NCBI RefSeq assembly: GCF_002844275.1
Contig: NZ_NXGX01000006.1
Coordinates: forward strand, 307,097-371,096
DNA from: Thalassospira lohafexi
GTDB lineage: Bacteria > Pseudomonadota > Alphaproteobacteria > Rhodospirillales > Thalassospiraceae
DNA: 64,000 bases
Direction: 5' to 3'
The notes under the pieces were generated by a model, which was not told where the DNA came from, did no database searches, and saw nothing but the letters and a program-made list of their open reading frames with translations. The translations under genes were made by a program, and so were the position numbers. Of this stretch, positions 28,408 through 37,228 are shown one piece after another. How positions within the stretch are numbered: the first letter of the stretch is position 1; each line of letters begins with the position of its first letter.

Positions 28408-28568
28408 GCTCCGATAGGGGCGTTAACGCCACAGCTTCAAAGTGTTATGGGGGCAAAGCCCGTGCCGCTATTTTCTTGATTCTTTGATGCCTGACCTCTA
28501 ACGCTGTAATCCGGTTTTATTGCCGTTGTTATAAAGCCCAATAAATATGGCAAAAACAGGCTCTGAAG

Positions 28569-29564
28569 ATGACACGTCCGGGAATTCGCGAATATGTTCT
28601 GCTGCTGCTTTTGGCCGGTATGTGGGGCAGCTCGTTCACCTTTATCAAAATTGGCGTTCATGCCTATTCGCCACTGGTGGTTGCAGGCGGACGTTTGACG
28701 TTTGCCGCACTTGTGCTGTGGGGATTTGCATGGGTACGTAAATCCGAACTGCCCAAGGGTAAAAAAGCATGGGTTTCGACCTTTTTCATTGCCCTGATTG
28801 GTAACGCCATACCGTTCTTTTTGATCAGCTATGGCGAAACCCAGGTTGATGCCGGTCTGGCAGCCATTTTGATGTCCACCGTCCCACTGACGGCTGTGGT
28901 GCTTGCGCACTTCTTTACCGCCGATGAGAAACTGACACTTGGCAAGGTGGTCGGGATTATTCTCGGCACAATCGGGGTTGTTGTTCTGGTTGGGCCGGAA
29001 ACCCTGTCGGGGTTGGGCGGTGAGTTCCTGTTCCAGTTGGCGATTTTGATTGCCGCAGTCGGCTATGCCGTGTCATCGCTGATCACCCGGAACCTGCGCG
29101 ATCAGCCGCGCATTGGGTCAACGGCTGTCATCCTGACATTCGCATCCCTGATGCTGATGCCGTTTACATTGATCCTTGATCAGCCATGGACCATGACATG
29201 GGATGTCGAAGGCGCGCTTTCGATCATGTATCTTGGCGTGTTTCCGACCGGCATTGCGATGTTCTTGATCCTGCAACTGGTTGCCGCAGCGGGCACCAGT
29301 TTTCTGGTGTTTAATAACTATCTTGTGCCCGCAGTCGGGGTTTTGATCAGCTTCCTTGTTCTGGGCGAAGTGCCCCAGCCAACCGCGATCCTGGCGATGG
29401 TGATTATTCTTGCCGGGATTGCAGCATCTCAGGTGCGATTCACACGAAAATCGCTACGGGTCGAAAACAGTGATACACAAGGTGATCCGATTGCGCCGGT
29501 GCTGGAAAAAGACACCCTTGAAAAATCCAGTCAGGTCAGTACGAAAAGCCAAAATAAGCGATAA
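28569..29564 (+). CDS. EamA/DMT superfamily transporter
   Basis: A 331-aa integral membrane protein with about ten hydrophobic segments arranged as two five-helix EamA repeats, the architecture of drug/metabolite transporters. Typical starts of each repeat are AGMWGSSFTFIKIGV (residues 16-30) and ILIAAVGYAVSSLITRN in the second half. A hydrophilic charged tail of about 40 residues follows the last helix. The substrate (amino acid, drug or sugar-like metabolite) cannot be predicted. It is followed by a 165-bp region before gyrA. Confidence 0.9.
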   Translation: MTRPGIREYVLLLLLAGMWGSSFTFIKIGVHAYSPLVVAGGRLTFAALVLWGFAWVRKSELPKGKKAWVSTFFIALIGNAIPFFLISYGETQVDAGLAAILMSTVPLTAVVLAHFFTADEKLTLGKVVGIILGTIGVVVLVGPETLSGLGGEFLFQLAILIAAVGYAVSSLITRNLRDQPRIGSTAVILTFASLMLMPFTLILDQPWTMTWDVEGALSIMYLGVFPTGIAMFLILQLVAAAGTSFLVFNNYLVPAVGVLISFLVLGEVPQPTAILAMVIILAGIAASQVRFTRKSLRVENSDTQGDPIAPVLEKDTLEKSSQVSTKSQNKR

Positions 29565-29612
29565 AAACCGAACTTTGTCGTCCAATGCGGACAGATGGGA
29601 TTTGTCAATATT

Positions 29613-29629
29613 GTTTGTCGACGACAAAC
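29613..29629. promoter_or_regulatory. Perfect 17-bp palindrome upstream of gyrA
   Basis: The inverted repeat GTTTGTCG-a-CGACAAAC lies about 100 bp before the gyrA start. No T run follows, so it is an operator candidate rather than a terminator. Its binding protein is unknown. Confidence 0.45.
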
Positions 29630-29729
29630 CTGATACTTTCCGCCTTTCTGGTCCGGCATGTGCTTGAAAACAGGTACGTGTCACGCCGATTGAATCATTT
29701 CAGATCAAGCGTTTAAGAGGTCACGGCCT

Positions 29730-32534
29730 TTGTCCACCAAAGAGACCAATTCCGAGAGCCGCGATATTTTCCCGGTATCCATCGAACAAGAAATGCGCCG
29801 AAGCTATCTCGATTACGCGATGAGCGTGATCGTCAGCCGTGCGCTGCCTGACGTCCGAGACGGTTTGAAGCCGGTGCACCGACGTATTCTGTACGCCATG
29901 CATGAAAACGGTTTTGACTATAACAAGCCATTCCGTAAATCGGCCCGTGTCGTCGGGGACGTGATGGGTAAATACCATCCGCACGGCGACAGCGCGATTT
30001 ACGACGCGATGGTTCGTATGGCGCAAAGCTTCTCCATGCGCCTGCAACTGATCGACGGGCAGGGCAACTTTGGGTCCATGGATGGCGATAAAGCCGCCGC
30101 CATGCGTTATACCGAAGCCCGCATGGCCAAGTCCGCGCACTTCCTGCTCGAAGATATCGATAAAGACACCATCGATTTCCGCGACAACTATGACGAAACC
30201 ACCAAGGAACCATCGGTTCTGCCAGCACGTTTTCCCAACATGCTGGTCAATGGTGCGGGTGGTATTGCGGTTGGTATGGCAACCAACATTCCGCCGCATA
30301 ACCTTGGCGAAGTTATTGACGGCTGCATGGCCTATGTCGATGACCCGGAAATCACCATCGAAGGCCTGATGGAATTCGTCCATGGTCCGGATTTTCCGAC
30401 TGGCGCGCTTATTCTGGGCCGTTCGGGGATCCATTCTGCATTTAAAACCGGCCGTGGGTCGGTAATCATGCGGGCCCGCACCAATGTCGAAGAAGTCCGT
30501 GCCAACCGCGAAGCCATCATCGTCACCGAAGTTCCCTATCAGGTGAACAAGGCGAGCCTGATGGAAAAGATCGCTGATCTGGTGCGCGACAAAAAACTCG
30601 AAGGCATTTCCGATCTGCGCGATGAGTCTGATCGTTCAGGCGTACGCATGGTGATCGAACTTAAACGTGATGCCAATTCGGACGTGGTTCTGAACCAGTT
30701 GTTCCGCTTTACCGCGTTGCAGACGTCGTTTGGCGTTAACATGCTGGCCCTGAACCGGGGCAAGCCGGAACTGATGAACCTGAAGGAAATCATTCAGGCA
30801 TTCGTCGAATTCCGCGAAGAAGTCATTACGCGTCGGACCATCCACCTTCTTAAAAAGGCCCGTGATCGTGCCCACGTTGTCGTGGGTCTTGGGATTGCGG
30901 TTGCCAATATTGACGAAGTTATCCGACTGATCCGGGCTGCTGCTGATCCGACGATTGCGCGTGAACAGCTGATGGCGCGTGATTGGGCGGCTGGCGATAT
31001 TGTGCCGTTGATCGAACTGATTGCCGATCCGCTTCAGGTGGGCTCGACCGATGGTCAGTATCGCCTGTCTGAAGCACAGGCCCGTGCGATCCTTGAGCTT
31101 CGCCTGCATCGCCTGACCGGTCTCGAACGCGATAAAATCGCGGCCGAATTGACCGAATTGGGTGAGAAAATCAAAGACTTCCTTGATATCCTGGCCTCGC
31201 GTGAGCGGAAGCTGACGATCCTCAAGGATGAGCTGACTGAAATGCGCAACGAGTTCGCCAACGAACGTCGTAGTGAAATTCAGGAAGGCGACTTTGAACA
31301 TGACATCGAAGATCTGATCGCACGTGAAGACATGGTGGTGACCGTGTCTCATACTGGCTATATCCAGCGTGTTCCGCTTTCGACCTATCGCGCACAGCGT
31401 CGCGGTGGCAAGGGGCGCTCAGGCATGGCGACCCGCGAAGAAGATTTCGTTTCCAAACTGTTTGTTGCCAATACCCATACCCCGGTGCTGTTCTTTAGCT
31501 CCGAGGGGATGGTCTACAAAATGAAAGTCTGGCGCCTGCCGCAAGGAACTCCGCAATCGCGCGGCAAGGCCCTTGTGAACATGCTGCCATTGTCTGAGGG
31601 CGAATATATCACCACGGTTCTCCCACTTCCGGATGAGGAAGAATGGCCGAACCTGCATGTGATGTTTGCCACATCGACTGGGAATGTGCGCCGTAACAGT
31701 CTTGCCGATTTCGTGAATGTGAAATCGAACGGCAAGATCGCCATGAAACTTGAAGAAGATCGTGGCGACAAACTGATTGCGGTTCAGACCTGTACCGATG
31801 ATGACGACATCTTGCTGACCACCCACAAGGGTAAATGCATTCGTTTCCGTGTGACGGACGTACGCGTGTTTACCGGCCGTAATTCGGTTGGTGTCCGTGG
31901 TATCCGTTTGGCAGACGAAGACGAAGTCATCGCGATGTCGGTTCTGTTTGGCAACCATGTTTCGATGGAAGAACGCGGTGAATATCTTTCGATCGCAGGT
32001 AAACTGCGTCGCGAAGAAATCACGGCGGATAGCCTTCCGCTCGAACTATTGTCCGAAGAACGCTATCAGGAAATTCTCAGCGGCGATCAGATGATCCTGT
32101 CTGTGACGGAAAACGGCTATGGCAAGCGGACCTCGGCCTACGAGTACCGTGTAACCGGTCGTGGCGGTCAGGGCTTTGCCAACATCGAAATGTCTGAACG
32201 TAATGGCGACGTTGCCGCGTCCTTCGTGATTGAAGAAGGCGACGAACTGATGATGGTCACCAATGGTGGCAAGGTCATTCGTATGCCAACCCATGACATT
32301 CGCATGGCCGGTCGTAAGACACAGGGTGTGACACTGTTCCGGACAGCACAGGACGAAGAAGTCGTTGCTGTTGAACGTTTGTCAAATCTTGGTGGTGATG
32401 ACGAAATCGAGGGCGAAGAAGGTCTGATCGAAGGTGTCGCAGATGCCGTCGAAATCACCGATGACGCCGTGCCGACAAGAGCCGAAGATGCCGGTGATGC
32501 ACCGGAATCCGATGGTGTGGACAGCGACGATTAA
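29730..32534 (+). CDS. gyrA: DNA gyrase subunit A
   Basis: A 934-aa type II topoisomerase subunit. The catalytic tyrosine is Tyr 127 in [11 protein letters not shown]. The quinolone-resistance positions equivalent to E. coli Ser83 and Asp87 are Ser 88 and Asp 92 (wild type). The C-terminal pinwheel carries the GyrA box QRRGGKG. The last ~45 residues are an acidic tail ([10 protein letters not shown] onward), longer than in E. coli. It introduces negative supercoils together with GyrB. The start is a TTG at 29730 with AGAGG upstream. coaD follows 11 bp later. Confidence 0.98.
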   Translation: MSTKETNSESRDIFPVSIEQEMRRSYLDYAMSVIVSRALPDVRDGLKPVHRRILYAMHENGFDYNKPFRKSARVVGDVMGKYHPHGDSAIYDAMVRMAQSFSMRLQLIDGQGNFGSMDGDKAAAMRYTEARMAKSAHFLLEDIDKDTIDFRDNYDETTKEPSVLPARFPNMLVNGAGGIAVGMATNIPPHNLGEVIDGCMAYVDDPEITIEGLMEFVHGPDFPTGALILGRSGIHSAFKTGRGSVIMRARTNVEEVRANREAIIVTEVPYQVNKASLMEKIADLVRDKKLEGISDLRDESDRSGVRMVIELKRDANSDVVLNQLFRFTALQTSFGVNMLALNRGKPELMNLKEIIQAFVEFREEVITRRTIHLLKKARDRAHVVVGLGIAVANIDEVIRLIRAAADPTIAREQLMARDWAAGDIVPLIELIADPLQVGSTDGQYRLSEAQARAILELRLHRLTGLERDKIAAELTELGEKIKDFLDILASRERKLTILKDELTEMRNEFANERRSEIQEGDFEHDIEDLIAREDMVVTVSHTGYIQRVPLSTYRAQRRGGKGRSGMATREEDFVSKLFVANTHTPVLFFSSEGMVYKMKVWRLPQGTPQSRGKALVNMLPLSEGEYITTVLPLPDEEEWPNLHVMFATSTGNVRRNSLADFVNVKSNGKIAMKLEEDRGDKLIAVQTCTDDDDILLTTHKGKCIRFRVTDVRVFTGRNSVGVRGIRLADEDEVIAMSVLFGNHVSMEERGEYLSIAGKLRREEITADSLPLELLSEERYQEILSGDQMILSVTENGYGKRTSAYEYRVTGRGGQGFANIEMSERNGDVAASFVIEEGDELMMVTNGGKVIRMPTHDIRMAGRKTQGVTLFRTAQDEEVVAVERLSNLGGDDEIEGEEGLIEGVADAVEITDDAVPTRAEDAGDAPESDGVDSDD

Positions 32535-32545
32535 TTGGAAGTTCG

Positions 32546-33073
32546 ATGACTGAAATGTCTGCTACCGCCTCACGTATCGGGATTTATCCGGGCACCTTTG
32601 ACCCGGTTACCCAGGGGCATATGGATATTATTCGTCGTGCGACCCGAATTGTGGACAAGCTTATTGTCGGCGTTGCGATCAACGCCGGCAAAGGTCCCAT
32701 GTTCGGTGTCGACGAACGCTGCACATTGGTCGAAGAGGCTCTTAAGGCTGCGGGGGGCGAGGTTGCTGCCCGTACCTCGGTAAAGCCATTTTCTTCGCTT
32801 TTGATGCAGTTTGCCCAAGAAAACGGATCAAGCACGATCCTCCGTGGACTTCGGGCTGTTTCTGACTTTGAATATGAATTCCAGATGGCCGGGATGAATG
32901 CCCGGCTGTCCCCGGAAGTTGAAACCGTCTTTTTGATGGCTTCTGAAAAGCAGCAGTTTGTTTCTTCGCGCTTTGTGAAGGAAATTGCCCGTTTGGGGGG
33001 CGACGTTACTGAATTCGTCCCTGCCAACGTGCTCAAACGCCTGCATCAGAAGCTGGCAGAGGAAAAGGAATAA
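32546..33073 (+). CDS. coaD: Phosphopantetheine adenylyltransferase
   Basis: A 175-aa nucleotidyltransferase making dephospho-CoA in coenzyme A synthesis. The signature GIYPGTFDPVTQGHMDII contains the TxGH nucleotide-binding motif, and FLMASEKQQFVSSRFVKEIA is the second conserved segment. The start is ATG 32546 (ATG 32555 also possible), with a GGAAG site. It lies between gyrA and the cyclophilin gene with short spacers, an order common in alphaproteobacteria. Confidence 0.96.
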   Translation: MTEMSATASRIGIYPGTFDPVTQGHMDIIRRATRIVDKLIVGVAINAGKGPMFGVDERCTLVEEALKAAGGEVAARTSVKPFSSLLMQFAQENGSSTILRGLRAVSDFEYEFQMAGMNARLSPEVETVFLMASEKQQFVSSRFVKEIARLGGDVTEFVPANVLKRLHQKLAEEKE

Positions 33074-33081
33074 CGCAGGCC

Positions 33082-33639
33082 ATGCGTCTTATTCGTATTT
33101 TATCGCTATTTGTACTCGCACTAGGAATTGTAACCATGTCCAACGCAAACGACGCCGGTGCGCAGGACCTGGAAAACACGCTTTATCTTGATCTGAAAGA
33201 TGGCCGCGTTGTAATCCAGCTTCGCCCCGACCTTGCGCCCAATCATGTGGCCCGTATTAAGGAACTGACCCGCGAGGGGTTCTATGATGGACTGGTGTTC
33301 CATCGTGTGATCGAAGGGTTTATGGCCCAGACCGGTGATCCTGATGGAAACGGCACCGGGGGCTCCGGCCAGAAACTCGACGCCGAATTTTCCAAGGGAC
33401 ATCACAGTCGCGGCACTGTTTCCATGGCCCGTTCGGCCAATCCGAACAGTGCAGACTCACAGTTTTTCATCTGCTTTACCGATGCACCGCACCTTGATGG
33501 CCAATACACCATCTGGGGGCAGGTGACCGAAGGCATGGAATATGTCGATATGATCAAGAAAGGTGCGCCTTGGGCCAATGGCTCGGTCGCTGATCCGGAT
33601 CACATTATCAAAATGCAGGTTGCAGCCGACGCCAGCTAA
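33082..33639 (+). CDS. Peptidyl-prolyl cis-trans isomerase, cyclophilin type, exported
   Basis: A 185-aa protein with an N-terminal signal peptide (hydrophobic residues about 4-18, about 25 aa long) followed by a complete cyclophilin domain. Active-site residues are seen in FHRVIEGFMAQTGDPDGNGTGG (Arg of FHRV), the QFFICF stretch and the HLDGQYTIWG loop. It assists folding at Xaa-Pro bonds in the periplasm. It is 8 bp downstream of coaD, so it probably shares that transcript. A terminator follows at 33664. Confidence 0.93.
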   Translation: MRLIRILSLFVLALGIVTMSNANDAGAQDLENTLYLDLKDGRVVIQLRPDLAPNHVARIKELTREGFYDGLVFHRVIEGFMAQTGDPDGNGTGGSGQKLDAEFSKGHHSRGTVSMARSANPNSADSQFFICFTDAPHLDGQYTIWGQVTEGMEYVDMIKKGAPWANGSVADPDHIIKMQVAADAS

Positions 33640-33663
33640 GCGCGCGACCCGATCAATTGCAAC

Positions 33664-33694
33664 CGAAAGCCGTCCCTTTGTGGGGCGGCTTTCG
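33664..33694 (+). terminator. Terminator after cyclophilin gene
   Basis: The stem CGAAAGCCGTCCC pairs with GGGGCGGCTTTCG through one G-U pair, followed by a short T run. Confidence 0.8.
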
Positions 33695-33744
33695 CGTTTT
33701 AGGGCCTGAAAGCATAAAAAGCGGGAAAATATGGAAAAGAGGTG

Positions 33745-33773
33745 TTGACCAGCGCCGCCTGTGCCATTAAAAC
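33745..33773 (+). promoter_or_regulatory. Promoter of tRNA-Lys copy 1
   Basis: TTGACC (33745-33750) and TAAAAC (33768-33773) have a 17-bp spacer. The same elements occur in the upstream region of the second tRNA-Lys copy. Confidence 0.6.
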
Positions 33774-33791
33774 GCGCTTCACCAACACGAC

Positions 33792-33867
33792 GGGCCCGTA
33801 GCTCAGTTGGTAGAGCAACTGACTTTTAATCAGTTGGCCACAGGTTCGAATCCTGTCGGGCTCACCA
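33792..33867 (+). tRNA. tRNA-Lys (TTT), copy 1
   Basis: A full cloverleaf: acceptor GGGCCCG/CGGGCTC, D-loop GCTCAGTTGGTAGAGC, anticodon TTT at 33825-33827 in a CTTTTAA loop, T-loop GGTTCGAATCC, encoded CCA. Identical over 76 nt to the copy at 34125. Confidence 0.97.
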
Positions 33868-33868
33868 A

Positions 33869-33905
33869 AAAACCTCTGAAACCTTTTCGGTTTCGGAGGT
33901 TTTTT
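33869..33905 (+). terminator. Terminator of tRNA-Lys copy 1
   Basis: The stem AACCTCTGAAACC pairs with GGTTTCGGAGGTT through one G-U pair. It is followed by a T run. Confidence 0.9.
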
Positions 33906-34077
33906 CTTTTCCGGAACTTTTCAATCCTGCCGGGGCCAAGCACCTGTTTACCTTACGTTTTAATCAGGCGTTTGAAATGTCATTTGGGGGCTGTTTTTTT
34001 GATGGAAAAAACGCTCGGTTTTCGGAGCTTTTCTGCAGGCGGAATGGCAGGCATGCAATTTCCTTTAAAAAGGGGGG

Positions 34078-34106
34078 TTGACCGATGACGCCAGTCCCAT
34101 TAAAAC
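34078..34106 (+). promoter_or_regulatory. Promoter of tRNA-Lys copy 2
   Basis: TTGACC (34078-34083) and TAAAAC (34101-34106), with a 17-bp spacer, 18 bp before the tRNA. They share the same arrangement as copy 1, including the following CACCAAC sequence. Confidence 0.6.
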
Positions 34107-34124
34107 GCCGCTCACCAACGTTGA

Positions 34125-34200
34125 GGGCCCGTAGCTCAGTTGGTAGAGCAACTGACTTTTAATCAGTTGGCCACAGGTTCGAATCCTGTCGGGCTCACCA
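34125..34200 (+). tRNA. tRNA-Lys (TTT), copy 2
   Basis: Identical to the copy at 33792, including anticodon TTT and encoded CCA. The upstream promoter block is also similar, so the pair arose by duplication of a promoter-tRNA unit. Confidence 0.97.
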
Positions 34201-34203
34201 TTT

Positions 34204-34238
34204 CAAAACCCCTGGAACCAAACGTTCCGGGGGTTTTG
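34204..34238 (+). terminator. Terminator of tRNA-Lys copy 2
   Basis: The stem CAAAACCCCTGGAAC pairs with GTTCCGGGGGTTTTG through one G-U pair, followed by T residues. Confidence 0.85.
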
Positions 34239-34362
34239 CTTATTCGGGCTTTGGCCCGCTTTATTTCCCCGTCTTTGTTGCCGTTTGTTTTGTCTGTAAC
34301 GGCAATTGGCTGCGCACGAGGTGCGACGCTGATATGCACGAAAAAGCTGCAAAACTGTTCTG

Positions 34363-34413
34363 TTGCGATTGCATCGCAATTCTATTTCATGTAAAGAATG
34401 CAAATCATTTTCA
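34363..34413. promoter_or_regulatory. Fur-like box and palindrome upstream of exbB
   Basis: TGCAAAT-C-ATTTTCA at 34399-34413 fits a 7-1-7 Fur inverted repeat with one mismatch between arms. A second perfect inverted repeat, TTGCGAT-tgc-ATCGCAA, is at 34363-34379. Both lie within 110 bp of the exbB start. Iron repression of the exbB-exbD-exbD-tonB operon is inferred from this and from family knowledge. Confidence 0.55.
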
Positions 34414-34468
34414 CCCGCACCGGAGCAGGGTCTCCGGTGATGATCACATATTTGATCGGAATAGACAC

Positions 34469-35356
34469 ATGCCTGAACCCGTAAATCCGCAGGTCACATC
34501 CGGTGATGCACAAGGCTCCCCGCAAAGCGTGCTGCAAAACCCGCCGGCGGCGACCGCCGATGTACCCGCGACCGGAACTCTTGCTGCGGACGGAACCGTA
34601 TTGGTCGACCCAAGTACAGGGCTGCCGGTCGACACCACAGCTACGACCCAGACAAGCTTTCTTGGCGATGGTTTGATAGGGCTGCCGTTGATTGAGCAAG
34701 TGGACCGTGCGGGTGTTGTCGGCTGGGTTCTGGCGGCCATGGCCCTGATCGGGTTGGTGGTGTTCTTTTACAAACTTGTCGGGTTCCTGCGCCGTGGTGT
34801 GTTTGCGGACGGTTTCGTTGGTGATGTTGAACGCCACCTGATCAATGGTGATGAGGCCAAAGCCGCCGAACTGATGGCGCGCCGCCGTCATCCTGCGGCA
34901 CGTATCGGGCTTTCGGGCATGAGCCTTTCGGTTGCGTCCCCGTCCGAGCGTGAAGCGGCATCTGATTTGATTGCTGCACGCGCACGCAAAGAGGTGGACG
35001 GCCTTAGCGGTGGTTTACGCATCATGTCGACCGTTGCGGTCCTAAGTCCGCTGCTTGGGCTTCTGGGGACCGTGATGGGCATGATCGACGCTTTCCAGAA
35101 GATGGAAGGGGCGGGAAGCCGCATTGATCCGTCGATATTGTCTGGTGGTATTTGGTTGGCACTTCTAACGACGGCAATCGGTTTGGTCGTGGCGATCCCG
35201 GCAACGGCGTTCCATATGTGGATGCAGGGCGTTATCAGCCGTACAGCGGCCGTTATGGAAGACGTCTGTACCATCGTGGTCAATCGCAATGAATTGTCGC
35301 ACAAGGCACACGCACCGGCTTCCAACGTCGCAGAGCTGCGTCACGCAGCTGAATAG
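34469..35356 (+). CDS. exbB: MotA/TolQ/ExbB proton channel protein
   Basis: A 295-aa inner-membrane protein. Residues 1-75 are a Pro/Thr/Ala-rich periplasmic or linker stretch. Then come a transmembrane helix (GVVGWVLAAMALIGLVVFFYKLVGFL), a cytoplasmic loop, and two further helices (IMSTVAVLSPLLGLLGTVMGMIDAF; GGIWLALLTTAIGLVVAIPATAF). The GLLGTV...GIWLAL pattern is the ExbB/TolQ signature. It starts an operon with two ExbD proteins and a TonB, so it is assigned as exbB rather than tolQ. It channels protons to energise TonB. Confidence 0.9.
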   Translation: MPEPVNPQVTSGDAQGSPQSVLQNPPAATADVPATGTLAADGTVLVDPSTGLPVDTTATTQTSFLGDGLIGLPLIEQVDRAGVVGWVLAAMALIGLVVFFYKLVGFLRRGVFADGFVGDVERHLINGDEAKAAELMARRRHPAARIGLSGMSLSVASPSEREAASDLIAARARKEVDGLSGGLRIMSTVAVLSPLLGLLGTVMGMIDAFQKMEGAGSRIDPSILSGGIWLALLTTAIGLVVAIPATAFHMWMQGVISRTAAVMEDVCTIVVNRNELSHKAHAPASNVAELRHAAE

Positions 35357-35378
35357 AAACCCATCCCGGATACGCCCT

Positions 35379-35768
35379 ATGCAATTGCGTGAACGTAATC
35401 GCGGTTCTTCGCCGATGATCGGTCTGACGCCGCTGATTGATGTCGTCTTCATCCTGCTGATTTTTTTCATGCTGGCCTCAAGCTTCCTTGACTGGAAGGG
35501 CTTTGAGATGTCGGTGGCAATTACGGACGGGAAATCGACCAGTCAAAGCGATGTCCGCCCCGTGACCATCAATGTTGATGCAAACGGTAAGCTATCCCTG
35601 AATGGCGAAGCTGTATCTCTGAGTGCGCTGGCTCCGATGCTGGTGCGGGATCACGCCAACGCGCCGGTGCGCTTGCGCCCGATCAACGGGGTAAACTTGC
35701 AACATCTTGTCGAAGTGATGGATGCGCTGGGCCGGGGTGGCGTTACTGATGTGGATCTTGTGGAATGA
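35379..35768 (+). CDS. exbD: ExbD biopolymer transport protein, first copy
   Basis: A 129-aa protein with one N-terminal transmembrane helix. The pore Asp is in LTPLIDVVFILLIFFML, the canonical ExbD/TolR signature, and a periplasmic domain follows. It lies 22 bp downstream of exbB. The next ExbD gene overlaps it by 4 bp (ATGA), so translation is coupled. It forms a complex with ExbB and TonB. Confidence 0.9.
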   Translation: MQLRERNRGSSPMIGLTPLIDVVFILLIFFMLASSFLDWKGFEMSVAITDGKSTSQSDVRPVTINVDANGKLSLNGEAVSLSALAPMLVRDHANAPVRLRPINGVNLQHLVEVMDALGRGGVTDVDLVE

Positions 35769-36172
35769 AGCGCCGTATTCAGATTGCTGATGACAGTCCG
35801 GTTCAGGAACCGATGCTGCCCCTGATCAACATCGTGTTCCTGCTGCTGATTTTCTTCATGATTGCCGGCAGCCTGCAAAAGCTAGGGCCCTTTGACGTCA
35901 ATCCACCAGCAAGCCAGACGGCGGAAATCCAGCCCGAAGACACCATCGTTCTATGGTTCGGCAAGGCGGGCGAGGTCGGCATTGATGATCAGAAAGGCAC
36001 GCTTGAAAACCTGTCATCCTTCTTGCCGGTTGATTATATCGGTCGTCCTGTGGAAATCCGCGCTGATCGTGAAACAGATGGCGTAAAGGTCGTCGCATTG
36101 CTTAAACGGTTGCAGGAACTTGGCATCGATAAAGTGCAGTTGATGACCGCGATGGAAGCCGAACAGGAATGA
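35765..36172 (+). CDS. exbD: ExbD biopolymer transport protein, second copy, variant helix
   Basis: A 135-aa protein with the same layout as the preceding one. The helix reads [21 protein letters not shown]: the conserved pore Asp of the signature is Asn here (PLIN rather than PLID). Systems with two ExbD-type subunits are known, but this copy lacks the proton-carrying carboxylate at the usual position, so it may be a structural partner. Start overlaps the previous stop. Confidence 0.87.
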   Translation: MKRRIQIADDSPVQEPMLPLINIVFLLLIFFMIAGSLQKLGPFDVNPPASQTAEIQPEDTIVLWFGKAGEVGIDDQKGTLENLSSFLPVDYIGRPVEIRADRETDGVKVVALLKRLQELGIDKVQLMTAMEAEQE

Positions 36173-36173
36173 T

Positions 36174-37094
36174 ATGTCAAAACGCGTAGATTTCCTGATT
36201 GCAACCGGGCTGACCGGGCTTGTTCTTGCCGGGGGTGTCGTCTTGGCGATGCCTGATCCACAGCCGTCTGGCTGGGGCGGGGCGGGGTCTATTCAAAGTA
36301 TCAGCATCTCGCTTGGTGCCGGGCAGGCAACGACGGGTGAAACCGAAACAGATCAGCAGGCTGCCGATTCTGTCGAAAGCCGTATGGCCGAAGAACCGGT
36401 TGAAGAGGTCGAGCCGGAACCAGAGCCCGAACCCGAACCAGTGGTCGAGCCGGAGCCGGAATCAGAACCCGTCGCAGAACCTGAGCCAATTGCCGAACCA
36501 GAACCGGTCGTCGAAGAAGTCGTCGAACCTGAACCGGTGCCAGAACCGGAACCCGAACCTGAAATCGTTGAGCCAGAGCCAGAGCCGGTCGTGGTTCAAA
36601 AACTTGCCGATGTGCTGCCGGTCCAGATGAAGCCAAAGCCGCCGGTGAAAAAGGTCGAAGCCCCCAAACCGCAAAAGGCACCGGCACCAACACCACCCGC
36701 CGGGGCAACCAATTCCAGCCACTCCGAAGGGACGGTTGGCGAGGTCGCGCAAAGCCAGGCTGCCAGTTCATCAAGCGGCAGTGGTGGCGGGGCCGCCAGC
36801 CGGGCAGCCATGGTTGATTATAAATCGTCGGTCGTGCAGATGCTCAACCGCTACCGCGAGTATCCCGAACGGGCAAAACGCCGCCGGATCGAGGGCCAGA
36901 ACAGCATCCGTGTTGTGATCGCCAAGGATGGATCGATTGAAGTGTTCGAGATGATTTCAGGCAGCGGATCAAAACTGTTGGATCGGGAAACCCAACGCAT
37001 GATCGAACGCGTCAAACAGTTCCCGCCCTTTCCCGAGCACATGATCGAAGAACGGATCACGCTGACGATTCCTGTGATCTACAATATTCGTTAA
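36174..37094 (+). CDS. tonB: TonB family energy transducer
   Basis: A 306-aa protein. The N-terminal anchor helix is at residues about 8-25 ([20 protein letters not shown]). A long Glu-Pro then Lys-Pro-rich region ([21 protein letters not shown]) spans the periplasm. The C-terminal TonB domain is recognisable from [16 protein letters not shown] and [18 protein letters not shown], ending in [12 protein letters not shown]. It transmits the ExbB/D proton motive force to outer-membrane receptors for siderophores. The gene starts 2 bp after exbD. No TonB-dependent receptor lies in the window. Confidence 0.92.
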   Translation: MSKRVDFLIATGLTGLVLAGGVVLAMPDPQPSGWGGAGSIQSISISLGAGQATTGETETDQQAADSVESRMAEEPVEEVEPEPEPEPEPVVEPEPESEPVAEPEPIAEPEPVVEEVVEPEPVPEPEPEPEIVEPEPEPVVVQKLADVLPVQMKPKPPVKKVEAPKPQKAPAPTPPAGATNSSHSEGTVGEVAQSQAASSSSGSGGGAASRAAMVDYKSSVVQMLNRYREYPERAKRRRIEGQNSIRVVIAKDGSIEVFEMISGSGSKLLDRETQRMIERVKQFPPFPEHMIEERITLTIPVIYNIR

Positions 37095-37168
37095 TGCGAT
37101 AGATGCCCTGTGGCACCCTTGATAGGGGCGACAGTTCTACGTCTAACATCTGCACGGTAAAACGACGT

Positions 37169-37198
37169 CAGGCGCAAGGAGGACGTTCCTTGCGCCTG
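37169..37198. terminator. Terminator between tonB and globin chemoreceptor
   Basis: A perfect 12-bp inverted repeat, CAGGCGCAAGGA/TCCTTGCGCCTG, with loop GGACGT lies between convergent genes. The T run is weak, so it may act as a transcript-end hairpin without strong polarity. Confidence 0.65.
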
Positions 37199-37228
37199 CT
37201 TTGGGATGCTGATGGATTTGGGCCGTGC

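Noticed and set aside
33792..34200. CRISPR-like repeat pair
   Set aside because: The 76-bp repeat is a duplicated tRNA-Lys gene, not a CRISPR repeat.
36220..36774. Additional frames overlapping tonB
   Set aside because: Arise from the repetitive Glu-Pro codons in tonB, which open all frames.
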